This document shows, in pieces, positions 40,690-49,468 of a stretch of DNA of 64,000 nucleotides; position 1 is the stretch's first letter; the number at the start of each line of letters is the position of its first letter. The notes under the pieces were generated by a model, which saw nothing but the letters and a program-made list of their open reading frames with translations, was not told the DNA's origin and searched no databases. This DNA is from Tenacibaculum mesophilum (GTDB lineage Bacteria > Bacteroidota > Bacteroidia > Flavobacteriales > Flavobacteriaceae), in the NCBI RefSeq assembly GCF_003867075.1, contig NZ_CP032544.1, positions 1,606,001 through 1,670,000 on the forward strand, in the 5' to 3' direction. A program made the translations under genes and the position numbers.

Positions 40690-42015
40690 TTATTCTTTCA
40701 GCTTTTCTCGTAATGTCTTACGGTCTATTTGAAGAATTTTTGCTGCTTTTGTTTTATTGTTATTAGTAGCATTTAGCACATGTTGTATGTGACGTTTTTC
40801 CATTTCTTTTAAAGATATTAATCCTTCTTCTGAAAAATCGACATTATATTTTAGCGAATCAGGTAAATGCTCTACTTCTACTATACGATCACACATAATT
40901 ACCGCACGTTGTATTATATTTTCTAACTCTCTAATATTACCTGGCCAATTATATCTTTGTAGTATAGCTAAAGCTTTAGGACTTATTTTTACGAACCTAT
41001 CTTTATATTCCACCCCATATTTAAACAGAAACTTTTCTACTAACATAGAAATATCTTCTTTCCTTTCTCGTAAAGGTGGCACCTCTATTTCAACTACTGT
41101 CAACCTATAAAACAGGTCTTCTCGAAATGTTCCTTTTTGAATCATTTCTTTTAAATTATTGTTGGTGGCAGCAATAATTCTAACATCTACTTTCTCTGCT
41201 TTTTGAGCTCCTACCTTCACCACTTCTTTTTCTTGTAAAGCCCTTAATAACTTTGATTGTACATTTAATGAAGCATTTCCTATTTCATCTAAAAAAATAG
41301 TTCCTCCATTAGCCGCTTGAAAAAAACCATTTCTGTTACCATCTGCTCCAGTAAAAGCTCCTTTTATATAACCAAACAACTCAGACTCTAATAAATTCTC
41401 AGGAATTGCTCCACAGTTTACCGCTATGTATGGACCTTTAGCAAATTTTCCTTCATAATGTATTGCACGTGCCACTAACTCTTTACCAGTACCACTTTCT
41501 CCCTTAATAGAAACTGTTGCTTTATTGTTTTTTACTCGATCTATTATTTGAAAAATTTCATTAATCTTTTCTGAAGCCCCTATCATATCTCCATAAAAAT
41601 CCTTTTTATCTTTTTCTTGAGTAGTTTTTTTATGACTTTTTTCTGCTTTTTTTAAAGCATCATCCATTGCCGATTTCAACTCATCTTTTGTAAATGGCTT
41701 CGTTAGGTATGCTACTACTCCTGACTTAATGGCTTCTAATGAATCTTGAACAGATGGATATCCTGTTACTATAAGTTTAGGTAACTTTGGATAGTGTTCT
41801 GAAACAAATTTAACAAGTTCAAAACCATCCACTTCTGGCATTTTTAAATCGGTTATTAGCAAATCAATTGGTGTATCTCTTAAAATTGTAACTGCTTCTT
41901 TAACCGATACTGCCTTGTAAGTGTGATAATTCCAAGATTGTAAATGTCGATGCAACAATTCTAAGATATGAACATCATCATCTACTATTAATATATTTTC
42001 TTTTTTTAACGGCAT
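40690..42015 (-). CDS. NtrC-family response regulator (sigma-54 activator)
   Basis: 441 residues. Receiver domain (NILIVDDDVHILELL, phospho-Asp in DLLITDLKMPEVDG, Lys in YLTKPF), AAA+ domain with Walker A GESGTGKELVARAIH, sigma-54 contact loop GAFTGADGNR and GGTIFLDEIG, and a C-terminal Fis-type helix-turn-helix (NKTKAAKILQIDRKTLREKL). It activates sigma-54 promoters on phosphorylation by the kinase encoded 5 bp upstream. The signal is unknown. Confidence 0.95.
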   Translation of the reverse strand: MPLKKENILIVDDDVHILELLHRHLQSWNYHTYKAVSVKEAVTILRDTPIDLLITDLKMPEVDGFELVKFVSEHYPKLPKLIVTGYPSVQDSLEAIKSGVVAYLTKPFTKDELKSAMDDALKKAEKSHKKTTQEKDKKDFYGDMIGASEKINEIFQIIDRVKNNKATVSIKGESGTGKELVARAIHYEGKFAKGPYIAVNCGAIPENLLESELFGYIKGAFTGADGNRNGFFQAANGGTIFLDEIGNASLNVQSKLLRALQEKEVVKVGAQKAEKVDVRIIAATNNNLKEMIQKGTFREDLFYRLTVVEIEVPPLRERKEDISMLVEKFLFKYGVEYKDRFVKISPKALAILQRYNWPGNIRELENIIQRAVIMCDRIVEVEHLPDSLKYNVDFSEEGLISLKEMEKRHIQHVLNATNNNKTKAAKILQIDRKTLREKLKE

Positions 42016-42020
42016 TTCTT

Positions 42021-43118
42021 TTATTTTGGTAACCTAACCTCAAAGATAGCACCTTTTTCAATGCCATTTTTAGCTGTTATTGTTCCTTTATGACTCAATA
42101 CAATACCATGCACAACACTTAACCCTAACCCTGTTCCTTCTCCTGTTGGCTTCGTTGTATAGAAAGGCTGAAATACTTTTTCAAGACCTTCGTCACTTAA
42201 TCCTATCCCTTCATCAGAAATTCTTAATATCACTTCTTTATCTGTTTGAAATGTTTCAATAGTCACCAGTCCATTTTTAGGTGAAAAGTAAATAGCATTA
42301 ATAATAAGATTGAAAATAATCTGAGTAAGTTGAACTGTATCTGCCCGTAACCACAACTCAGATTCTTCCACTTTCACTAGGTATTTTACAGACTGTCTTC
42401 TAAAAGTAGCATCCAATAAGTTTATTGCATCTTTTATACTCGGAATAATGTTTACTTTTTTCATTTCTTGTGGCATTTCACAAGCAAAATACATGAGTTT
42501 TTTTACTACTTCTCTTGAAAAAATTGTACTTTGAATAATTTTATCTACATCTGCCAAAGCCTTTTCATTACTAGACATATCTGCTTTCAATAATTCTGAG
42601 TAACCTAAAATATTAGCTAGCGGGGTATTTAATTCATGGGCAATACCAGCGGTTAATTCTCCTAAGATTGATAAACGATCGGCGTGTTCCATTTTACGCC
42701 TCATCGACAGCTCATTGTTCTTTATTTCAATACGCTCTAAAAGTCCCCCTATTTTTATAGCAACTGTATCAAATAATTCTTTTTCCTCTTTTAAATATAG
42801 ATTATCCTTAAGTTCTTTTCCTTTTATAAATGCTGATATTTTTCCTTTAGGTATATTAAATACCAGAATAGTACTTGAAATTATACAAAGCTCTTTCTTT
42901 GTTTTACTTTTCTCTTCAGAATACTCTTCTATACCGATAAAAACTTGGGTGCTTTTTGGAAACTGTAATGCTTTTTTTAAACTTTTCGTTATTGCTTTTA
43001 AAGTTACATCAACTTGATCAAGATTAGCGTTTATTATTAAAGATGTTACCTCATAAAGACAGGTTAACTCTTTTATACGCTCTTTTAGTTCTTTTTCTGT
43101 TGTACTTACTGACCTCAT
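42021..43118 (-). CDS. Cytosolic sensor histidine kinase
   Basis: 365 residues with no membrane helix. The N-terminal 130 residues form a GAF-like sensory region (ELTCLYEVTSLIINANLDQV). HisKA box GELTAGIAHELNTPLANILG (about 155) and HATPase boxes (NLIINAIYFSP, ISDEGIGLSDEG, TGEGTGLGLSVVHGIVLSH). It is co-transcribed with the NtrC-type regulator. Confidence 0.93.
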   Translation of the reverse strand: MRSVSTTEKELKERIKELTCLYEVTSLIINANLDQVDVTLKAITKSLKKALQFPKSTQVFIGIEEYSEEKSKTKKELCIISSTILVFNIPKGKISAFIKGKELKDNLYLKEEKELFDTVAIKIGGLLERIEIKNNELSMRRKMEHADRLSILGELTAGIAHELNTPLANILGYSELLKADMSSNEKALADVDKIIQSTIFSREVVKKLMYFACEMPQEMKKVNIIPSIKDAINLLDATFRRQSVKYLVKVEESELWLRADTVQLTQIIFNLIINAIYFSPKNGLVTIETFQTDKEVILRISDEGIGLSDEGLEKVFQPFYTTKPTGEGTGLGLSVVHGIVLSHKGTITAKNGIEKGAIFEVRLPK

Positions 43119-43266
43119 TGATTAGTTTTTATTAAGCTCTGATAAACTCTTGCTCTTTCTGGGAATAAAAATACAAAATAACTCTCCTTTGCTCACTTTG
43201 TCTTTAAAAACTCTTACATTATATATTCTTTTTTATGCTTTACCTATTTTATGTAAATTCGTAGTT

Positions 43267-43878
43267 ATGGAATTACTTTTTATAGGTTTGGCAGGAGGAG
43301 CCATTATATCCTATTACATTTTTAAAAAATTCACCTCAGTAAAAAGAAAAAATTTGACCGAAAAACAATCGGTAGTTTTGTTAGATAAAATAAAAAAAGT
43401 ATCTAAATTAATTACTGTTGAAGGAGAATTTGCCGAAATATATCACCATGAAAACACCAAAGAAAAATTTTTAGGACTTGTTACCAGTAAGAAAAAAGCC
43501 ATTATTCTAATTAATGCTAAAGTGCATATTGGTTTTGATTTTAGGAAAATAAAAATGCATACAGATACTAAGAAAAAAGTATTAGTTCTTTCTGAATTTC
43601 CTCAACCTGAAGTATTTTCAATAGAGCCTAATTTACGTTTCTATGATATTCAAAACGGATTACTTAACAAGTTTAGTTCTGAAGATTTAACTGAAGTAAA
43701 TAAAGAAGCGAGAGAACACATTCTTCAAAAAATACCTGAAAGTAATTTAATGCAAACAGCAAACAAAGAAGCCCTAGAAGCAGTTACCTTAATGCAAAAT
43801 TTAGTGGAAACTATTGGATGGAAACTAGACTACACTGCTTTAAAAATTCCTGAATCAACTCAAAATTTAATTGAATAA
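43267..43878 (+). CDS. DUF4230 protein
   Basis: 203 residues from ATG 43267 (MELLFIGLAGGAIISYYIF); a longer frame from 43150 has no sensible signal. One N-terminal membrane helix, then the DUF4230 beta domain (LITVEGEFAEIYHHENTKEK, KKAIILINAKVHIGFDFRKI). Function unknown; it is probably anchored in the inner membrane. It abuts the MmcQ gene (stop/start touching). Confidence 0.82.
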   Translation: MELLFIGLAGGAIISYYIFKKFTSVKRKNLTEKQSVVLLDKIKKVSKLITVEGEFAEIYHHENTKEKFLGLVTSKKKAIILINAKVHIGFDFRKIKMHTDTKKKVLVLSEFPQPEVFSIEPNLRFYDIQNGLLNKFSSEDLTEVNKEAREHILQKIPESNLMQTANKEALEAVTLMQNLVETIGWKLDYTALKIPESTQNLIE

Positions 43879-44243
43879 TGAATATTGAAGAATTTCGTAA
43901 CTATTGCATTACCAAAAAAGGAGTAACTGAACATTTTCCGTTTGATGATAATGTTTTAGTATTTAAAGTAATGAATAAAATGTTTGCTTTATCGGGTTTA
44001 GATAGTTGGGAGCAACATGAACCTAAAATTAATTTAAAATGTGAGCCTGAGCGTGCTTTAGAATTACGAGCTGAATATGAAAGTATTAACCCAGGATTTC
44101 ATATGAGTAAAAAACACTGGAACACAGTTACTTTGAACAATGATGTTTCTGATACTTTTGCTTTTGAATTAATTAACCATTCATACGAACTTATAGTGAA
44201 AGGATTAACAAAAAAACTTCAAGAAGAATTACGAAATTTATGA
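43878..44243 (+). CDS. MmcQ/YjbR family protein
   Basis: 121 residues, full length, with the family's CyaY-like fold pattern (YCITKKGVTEHFPFDDNVLVFKV, NLKCEPERALELR, GFHMSKKHWNTVTL). Often annotated as DNA-binding, but the role is unclear. It overlaps the next gene by 4 bp. Confidence 0.9.
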   Translation: MNIEEFRNYCITKKGVTEHFPFDDNVLVFKVMNKMFALSGLDSWEQHEPKINLKCEPERALELRAEYESINPGFHMSKKHWNTVTLNNDVSDTFAFELINHSYELIVKGLTKKLQEELRNL

Positions 44244-44800
44244 TAGAACAAGATAGTTTAGAATACTCCTTTGAACTTATAACTCCTAACTCTACAGAAT
44301 TAAACTATAAACTGACAAAAGAATATTTTAAAGAAGGTAAGTTTAAGAGTGAAGAAAACTTTTTTCAATTAGAGTTTAAACAAGGATCAAAGTTAAAAAA
44401 CGGACTTGTTCTCAACCCTCTTAAATGGAAAAGTCAATTTCAAATAACTTTTGACAACAATCTAGTTTTTGTAAAAGGACTTGTTGATCCTTCTAATCAG
44501 TTTGTTTCACAAGCAGAAATAAATTGTTGGAATAGATTCATCACAAACTTTAAAAACAGTCTTTTACAAAGAAAAAACTTATTCATACTTAACAAAGAGT
44601 TTGTAAAAACTTCGAAAAAATCCACGTTGAGTTATATTTCTTACGGTATAGTCTTAACAGTTTTACTTCTAGTAATAATAGGATTCACTGCCGATTACTT
44701 TAAGTTAAGTCTCACTCAAGTAGTCATTCCTTCTTCAGCGATTACTGCAATTGTGATTTTCTTAATTCAACGAAAAATGAATCAAAATAAAATCAGCTAA
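44240..44800 (+). CDS. Membrane protein of unknown function
   Basis: 186 residues. The first 125 form a soluble domain (LKNGLVLNPLKWKSQFQITF), followed by two helices (about 132-152 and 160-178) and a basic tail. No family recognised. It is translationally coupled to the genes on both sides. Confidence 0.75.
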   Translation: MIEQDSLEYSFELITPNSTELNYKLTKEYFKEGKFKSEENFFQLEFKQGSKLKNGLVLNPLKWKSQFQITFDNNLVFVKGLVDPSNQFVSQAEINCWNRFITNFKNSLLQRKNLFILNKEFVKTSKKSTLSYISYGIVLTVLLLVIIGFTADYFKLSLTQVVIPSSAITAIVIFLIQRKMNQNKIS

Positions 44801-44801
44801 C

Positions 44802-45350
44802 ATGCTCAAATCTGACCTTAGAAAACTATACAAACAAAAGAGAAATACGCTTACTCAAACAGAAAAAGAAAAATTACAAGAGAGCATTTACCAACAAATA
44901 TTCGAGTTACAAACTGATGATATTCATACTGTACATTTGTTTTTATCCATGCGAAAGTTCAATGAAATAGACACGAAGCCCATCATTGATTTTTTTAGAG
45001 GCAAAGGAAAAAGAATTATTGTTAGTCGTTGTAATTTCGAAGATGATACTCTTTCACATTTCTATTTTGAAAAAGACACTGAGCTAGAACTCAATAAATT
45101 TGGAGTTCCAGAACCTATAAATGCGGAAGAAGCTAATGTAAAAGATATTCATTTAGTTTTTGTTCCTATGTTAATTTCTGACGAACAGAACTATAGAGTT
45201 GGTTACGGAAAGGGCTTTTATGATCGATTTTTATCTGAATGTAGAGAAGATACTCGTACCATTGGACTTAACTTCTTTCCCCCTATCAAAAAGATAAAAG
45301 ATACTCATAAGTTTGACGTTCCATTAGACTTTGTGATATATCCAAAATAA
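44802..45350 (+). CDS. 5-formyltetrahydrofolate cyclo-ligase
   Basis: 182 residues. LKSDLRKLYKQKRNTLTQTE start, substrate-binding VPMLISDEQNYRVGYGKGFYDRFL and the NADPH-like/ATP loop context RTIGLNFFP. It converts 5-formyl-THF to 5,10-methenyl-THF with ATP. Last gene of the DUF4230 operon. Confidence 0.93.
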   Translation: MLKSDLRKLYKQKRNTLTQTEKEKLQESIYQQIFELQTDDIHTVHLFLSMRKFNEIDTKPIIDFFRGKGKRIIVSRCNFEDDTLSHFYFEKDTELELNKFGVPEPINAEEANVKDIHLVFVPMLISDEQNYRVGYGKGFYDRFLSECREDTRTIGLNFFPPIKKIKDTHKFDVPLDFVIYPK

Positions 45351-45379
45351 AAAAATCCCACATCTAGCGGGATTTTTTT
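45349..45379. terminator. Bidirectional terminator
   Basis: AAAATCCC/GGGATTTT stem with A and T runs on each side, between the cyclo-ligase gene and rho. Confidence 0.88.
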
Positions 45380-45398
45380 ATTTTATATAAACTAACGA

Positions 45399-47018
45399 CT
45401 ATCCGTTCATTGAAATCAAGAACTCCTCGTTATTTAAAGATCTTTTAATTCTATCTTGAATAAACTCCATTGCTTCAATAGGGTTCATATCAGCTAAATA
45501 CTTACGTAATACCCACATACGTTGTACAGTCTTTTCATCTAATAATAAATCATCACGACGTGTACTCGACTTAATTAAGTCAATTGCAGGGTAAATTCTA
45601 CGATTAGCAATATTACGCTCTAATTGTAACTCCATATTACCCGTACCTTTGAATTCTTCAAAGATAACCTCGTCCATTTTCGAACCAGTTTCAGTAAGTG
45701 CAGTAGCAATAATAGTTAAAGAACCACCATTTTCAATGTTACGAGCTGCCCCAAAGAAACGTTTTGGTTTGTGTAATGCATTAGCATCAATACCTCCTGA
45801 TAAAATCTTCCCAGATGCTGGTGCCACGGTGTTGTATGCTCTTGCTAAACGTGTAATAGAATCTAATAAAATTACTACATCATGTCCACACTCTACTAAA
45901 CGTTTTGCTTTTTCCAACACAATATTAGCCACACGAACATGTTTATCCGCTGGTTCATCAAAAGTAGATGCAACCACCTCACCACGTACACTACGTTGCA
46001 TATCAGTAACCTCTTCTGGGCGTTCATCAATTAATAAAACAATCTGATAAACTTCAGGATGATTTGCTGCAATTGCTTTTGCTACATCTTTTAACAATAC
46101 TGTTTTACCCGTTTTAGGTTGCGCCACAATCATACCACGTTGTCCCTTTCCTATTGGAGAAAACAAATCAATGATTCTAGTTGACAATGAACTTCCTTTT
46201 TCTGCTAAGTTAAACTTTTCATTAGCAAATAATGGTGTTAAGTGTTCAAAAGATACACGATCTCTTACGATGTTAGGATTTAATCCATTAATTTTTGATA
46301 CTCTAATTAACGGGAAGTACTTTTCTCCTTCCTTTGGAGGACGTACGTTACCTCTAACTGTATCACCTGTTTTTAATCCAAATAACTTTATTTGAGACTG
46401 TGACACATAAATATCATCAGGTGATGATAAATAGTTGTAATCTGAAGAACGTAAAAAACCATATCCATCAGGCATCATTTCTAAGACACCTTCACTTTCA
46501 ATAATACCATCAAACTCAAAATCAGGGTCACGGTACTTATTCCCACTTTTATGATGCTGCTTATTAGTATTCTGGTTTTTATTATGCTTATTACCTCTAT
46601 TATTGTGGTTTTTATTATGCTGCTGCTTTTGCTGTTGAGGTTGTTGCTTTTTATCCTCTGAAGCTTGAACTTGCTTCTTCTCTTCTTGTCTTTTCTTAGG
46701 CTTATTAACAACTTCCTTTTTTTCTGGAGTTACTTTTTCTGGAGTTTTTTTCACTTCAGTTTCGTTAACAACCTTTTCTGGATTTTCTGCAGTAGTTTTA
46801 GCTTCTGTTTTAGCTATTCTTTTCCTTTTAGGCTTGTCTGCTTTAGGTGCAGCAGGTTTAGGTTTAGCCTCATTAGCACTTGCTTCTGCTTGCGCATCTA
46901 AAATTTTGTATACTAAGTCTAGTTTTTTTAGTTGACTAATCTTTGTTAATCCTATTGATTTGGCAATAACTTGTAAATCAGCTAATTTTTTAGTTTTTAA
47001 TTCCGAAATATCGAACAT
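45399..47018 (-). CDS. rho: Transcription termination factor Rho
   Basis: 539 residues, longer than the ~420 of E. coli Rho. N-terminal Rho_N domain ([18 protein letters not shown]), then a 120-residue low-complexity insertion rich in Lys, Gln, Asn and His (about 55-165), RNA-binding domain ([20 protein letters not shown]), ATPase with [15 protein letters not shown] and [19 protein letters not shown]. The disordered insertion matches what is known for Bacteroidota Rho, where it drives phase separation. A 5' leader of about 110 nt is expected. Confidence 0.97.
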   Translation of the reverse strand: MFDISELKTKKLADLQVIAKSIGLTKISQLKKLDLVYKILDAQAEASANEAKPKPAAPKADKPKRKRIAKTEAKTTAENPEKVVNETEVKKTPEKVTPEKKEVVNKPKKRQEEKKQVQASEDKKQQPQQQKQQHNKNHNNRGNKHNKNQNTNKQHHKSGNKYRDPDFEFDGIIESEGVLEMMPDGYGFLRSSDYNYLSSPDDIYVSQSQIKLFGLKTGDTVRGNVRPPKEGEKYFPLIRVSKINGLNPNIVRDRVSFEHLTPLFANEKFNLAEKGSSLSTRIIDLFSPIGKGQRGMIVAQPKTGKTVLLKDVAKAIAANHPEVYQIVLLIDERPEEVTDMQRSVRGEVVASTFDEPADKHVRVANIVLEKAKRLVECGHDVVILLDSITRLARAYNTVAPASGKILSGGIDANALHKPKRFFGAARNIENGGSLTIIATALTETGSKMDEVIFEEFKGTGNMELQLERNIANRRIYPAIDLIKSSTRRDDLLLDEKTVQRMWVLRKYLADMNPIEAMEFIQDRIKRSLNNEEFLISMNG

Positions 47019-47093
47019 TCGTTAAATAATTAAGTTACTAAAATTCCTTATTTGTAAAGAATTGTTTTGTATTAAGTTTTGTTTTGAGTGCTA

Positions 47094-47146
47094 ATTATAT
47101 AGGGGCTATATAATAATTTTGTGCGGTTACATACAAGGCAAATATA
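47094..47146 (-). promoter_or_regulatory. rho promoter and leader hairpin
   Basis: On the minus strand a TATATTTG -7 box is at 47146-47139. Downstream in the leader, ATTATATAG (47094-47102)/CTATATAAT (47106-47114) gives a 9-bp stem with a 3-nt loop. The hairpin sits about 80 bp before the rho start codon. Confidence 0.6.
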
Positions 47147-47192
47147 TACAAATATTTTAACTTCTAATATTTCTTTTTAAAAAAAGAAGTAT

Positions 47193-47200
47193 TACATTTG
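47193..47200 (+). promoter_or_regulatory. -7 box of the DUF4293 gene
   Basis: TACATTTG 18 bp before the ATG at 47218, a good match to TAnnTTTG. No clear TTG at the -33 position. Confidence 0.6.
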
Positions 47201-47217
47201 CTACCCGATAAAAAATT

Positions 47218-47652
47218 ATGATACAAAGAATACAATCTATATACCTATTAGTAGCAGGAATTATCTCTGGAGGATTGACTTTTATAGTTAGTCTTTGGAG
47301 TAACTCCCAAACTAATCCTATTTATGTTTTAGATTTATTTTCTGGGAACTCAATCTTACAAAAAAGTATTCCTGTTTTATTTTTTATTTCGGCTTTAGTA
47401 GCTATTGTAACAATATTTCTATTTAAAAATCGTCAGTTACAATTTGTACTAAACCGGTTAAACATATTGATAAACCTTTTTTTATTAGGACTATTGATTT
47501 ATTTATCACAAACATTATCTGGAGAAGCTTTGGTTTCTGAGAAAGGTATTGGGATGTTCTTTCCTATCATTGTTATTTTGCTATTAGTTTTAGCAAATAG
47601 AGCCATTAAGAAGGATGAAGATCTTGTAAAATCTGTAGATAGATTACGATAA
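47218..47652 (+). CDS. DUF4293 membrane protein
   Basis: 144 residues, four helices (5-25, 52-70, 83-101 and 112-128). The start MIQRIQSIYLLVAGIISGGL is characteristic of DUF4293, a Bacteroidota family normally found next to rho, as here. Function unknown. Confidence 0.88.
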   Translation: MIQRIQSIYLLVAGIISGGLTFIVSLWSNSQTNPIYVLDLFSGNSILQKSIPVLFFISALVAIVTIFLFKNRQLQFVLNRLNILINLFLLGLLIYLSQTLSGEALVSEKGIGMFFPIIVILLLVLANRAIKKDEDLVKSVDRLR

Positions 47653-47680
47653 ACCTAACATCTTAGTATATTTAGTGCGA

Positions 47681-47712
47681 AAAAAACCGAGAATTAAATC
47701 TCGGTTTTTTAT
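47681..47712 (+). terminator. Terminator of DUF4293 gene
   Basis: AAAAAACCGAGA (47681-47692)/TCTCGGTTTTTT (47699-47710), 6-nt loop. Confidence 0.9.
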
Positions 47713-47773
47713 TTTTGATTCCGTAGGCTATTCAAGCCCTCTAGCTTTAAATGTTAAAGAAATGTTAAAAAAA

Positions 47774-47793
47774 ACTCAGGGTTTTCCCTGAGT
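47774..47793. repeat. Perfect hairpin upstream of the NarL-type regulator
   Basis: ACTCAGGG (47774-47781)/CCCTGAGT (47786-47793) with TTTT loop. The T-run lies on the minus-strand side, so as a terminator it would face left, where no minus-strand gene is evident nearby. Confidence 0.6.
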
Positions 47794-47817
47794 CACTAAT
47801 AAAACAATTAGGGATAC

Positions 47818-47854
47818 TGTGTATTGTACACACTCTTTTAACCTCATAAATTTG
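47818..47854 (+). promoter_or_regulatory. Promoter of the NarL-type regulator with a dyad over -33
   Basis: TTG at 47824-47826, 20 bp, TAAATTTG at 47847-47854. The dyad TGTGTA-TTG-TACACA (47818-47832) is centred on the -33 element, suggesting autoregulation or control by another factor. Confidence 0.6.
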
Positions 47855-47871
47855 TAACTGTAATAACAATC

Positions 47872-48528
47872 ATGAATTACAACAAGATAAAAGTTCACAT
47901 AGCAGATGACCATAAGATATTAATAGACGGTGTCATTGCTTTATTAAATACTGAAGATAACATTGAAGTTGAAGGCTATTCTTTAACTGGTAAGCAAGTA
48001 GTAAATTGGTCTTCAAAAAACACAGCTGATGTATTAGTTTTAGACATAAACATGCCTGAAATGGATGGTATTGAAGTTTTAAAAACGTTTAGAAAACGTA
48101 ATACAACTATTAAAACAATAATTCTTTCTGGTTTGAGTGATCCAAAACTTGTTCAAGAAATGATTGCATTAGGAGCCAATGGTTTTGTTGATAAAAGTCG
48201 AGCTAATGAGCAAATAATTGACGCTATAAAAGTCGTTCACAATGGTATACAATACATTAGCGAAGACATTAAAGTAAAGTTGTTAGACTTATATGCTTCA
48301 GATGCAAAAGACGAAGATGAACCAGAGTTTTTGCATGGAGATTTAACCGAGAGGGAAATTGCTGTATTAAGATTAATAGCAAAAGAAAAAAGCTCTAGTG
48401 AAATAGCAAAAAAACTAAATGTTAGTATTAAAACAGTAGAAACATATAGAAGTAATTTATATAAAAAATTAAAAGTAAAAAATGTAGTAGGTTTAGCGAT
48501 GTATGCTGTGAGAAACAAAATAGTGTAA
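47872..48528 (+). CDS. NarL/FixJ-type response regulator
   Basis: 218 residues. Receiver domain (VHIADDHKILIDGVIALLN, phospho-Asp in VLVLDINMPEMDG, Lys in GFVDKSR) and LuxR-type helix-turn-helix (LTEREIAVLRLIAKEKSSSE, VSIKTVETYRSNLYKKLKVK). The TPR-histidine kinase at 49469 is its probable partner. Confidence 0.93.
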   Translation: MNYNKIKVHIADDHKILIDGVIALLNTEDNIEVEGYSLTGKQVVNWSSKNTADVLVLDINMPEMDGIEVLKTFRKRNTTIKTIILSGLSDPKLVQEMIALGANGFVDKSRANEQIIDAIKVVHNGIQYISEDIKVKLLDLYASDAKDEDEPEFLHGDLTEREIAVLRLIAKEKSSSEIAKKLNVSIKTVETYRSNLYKKLKVKNVVGLAMYAVRNKIV

Positions 48529-48540
48529 AGACATAATCAA

Positions 48541-48756
48541 CCCTTCAAATTTTCTTTAGTCCCCCAGATTAAGAAGAAGCCCCCCGAGTCTATTCACTTC
48601 ATGCATCGCTAATCAACTGCTACTAATAATAAACCCAATAGCGATGTACGCGTTATTTAACATAGTATAGAAAACCCCTTCATTTTGTTTTCTTTTATCC
48701 CCTAAGAGATATTGTCCCCCGTCTCTTAACATCTATCCTAAGTACATCGCTATTTT
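48541..48756. other. C-rich non-coding stretch with long inverted repeat
   Basis: The gap between the response regulator and the lipoprotein contains six runs of 4-6 C (48561, 48580, 48675, 48699 and 48716 among them), unusual for this AT-rich DNA. AATAGCGATGTAC (48637-48649) pairs with GTACATCGCTATT (48742-48754), the latter followed by TTT. Inside, TAAGAGA (48703-48709)/TCTCTTA (48722-48728) exposes CCCCC in its loop. It could be a structured small RNA or leader; no known family was recognised. Confidence 0.5.
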
Positions 48757-48790
48757 TAAAAAAAATCTAATCTCAATAAATATACAAGTC

Positions 48791-49459
48791 ATGAAAAACT
48801 TTACTCCTTATTTACTAGCTTTGAGTCTTAGTGTTATTTTTGCTTCTTGTTCTTCTAACGAAGCAGAAGTTATAGAGAATAATCCAGAAAGTTTATTACA
48901 ATCATATACACTTAAAAGAGATGCAACTGGGGCCTACTCTATTGATTTTAATACAGCTAATAATACCGATGTAACTACATTGACTAATACAGACAATTCT
49001 AAAGAGATTATTTTAGCTGAAACTGCACAAAAAACATCTACAAAACACTCTAATGATTTTTCTATTGAAAACAATCATTTAAAAATTGGTTTCCTAGAAA
49101 CCAGGAACGGAAAAAGGACTAATATTTACATTGAAGACGAAAATATTACCTTTGCTAAAGGAATTACAGAATTTTTAAATTCGTATAGTATTACAGCAAA
49201 TGGAGATGGTACTTATAAGTTAGATTTTACTGTAAATAATAATGTAACTACAGACTTCGTATACAACAAAGAAACAGAAACCTACGAAGTGCATTTAGCC
49301 AACGGAGAATCAGTAGTAGAGAACAGGTTTTCGAGACAGTTACAGGTCAATTCCTCTAACTTGATTAAGTTAAATTTTGTAAATCATAAATATTTAAGTA
49401 GAGGCGAGGAATCTACCATAGTAGAAAAACCTAAAGTAGTATGGGACATAGCCTCTTAA
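48791..49459 (+). CDS. Lipoprotein, unknown function
   Basis: 222 residues. Signal and lipobox LSVIFASCSSNEAE (Cys near 20). Two similar beta-rich halves: SYTLKRDATGAYSIDFNTAN and SYSITANGDGTYKLDFTVNN indicate an internal duplication. It lies between a response regulator and a histidine kinase, which suggests it belongs with that signalling system, perhaps as a sensed or target protein. That is inference from position. Confidence 0.75.
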   Translation: MKNFTPYLLALSLSVIFASCSSNEAEVIENNPESLLQSYTLKRDATGAYSIDFNTANNTDVTTLTNTDNSKEIILAETAQKTSTKHSNDFSIENNHLKIGFLETRNGKRTNIYIEDENITFAKGITEFLNSYSITANGDGTYKLDFTVNNNVTTDFVYNKETETYEVHLANGESVVENRFSRQLQVNSSNLIKLNFVNHKYLSRGEESTIVEKPKVVWDIAS

Positions 49460-49468
49460 TCAAAAATT

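Noticed and set aside
45649..46901. Plus-strand frames opposite rho
   Set aside because: They lie in the antisense of a clear rho gene and have shadow-like composition without domain motifs.
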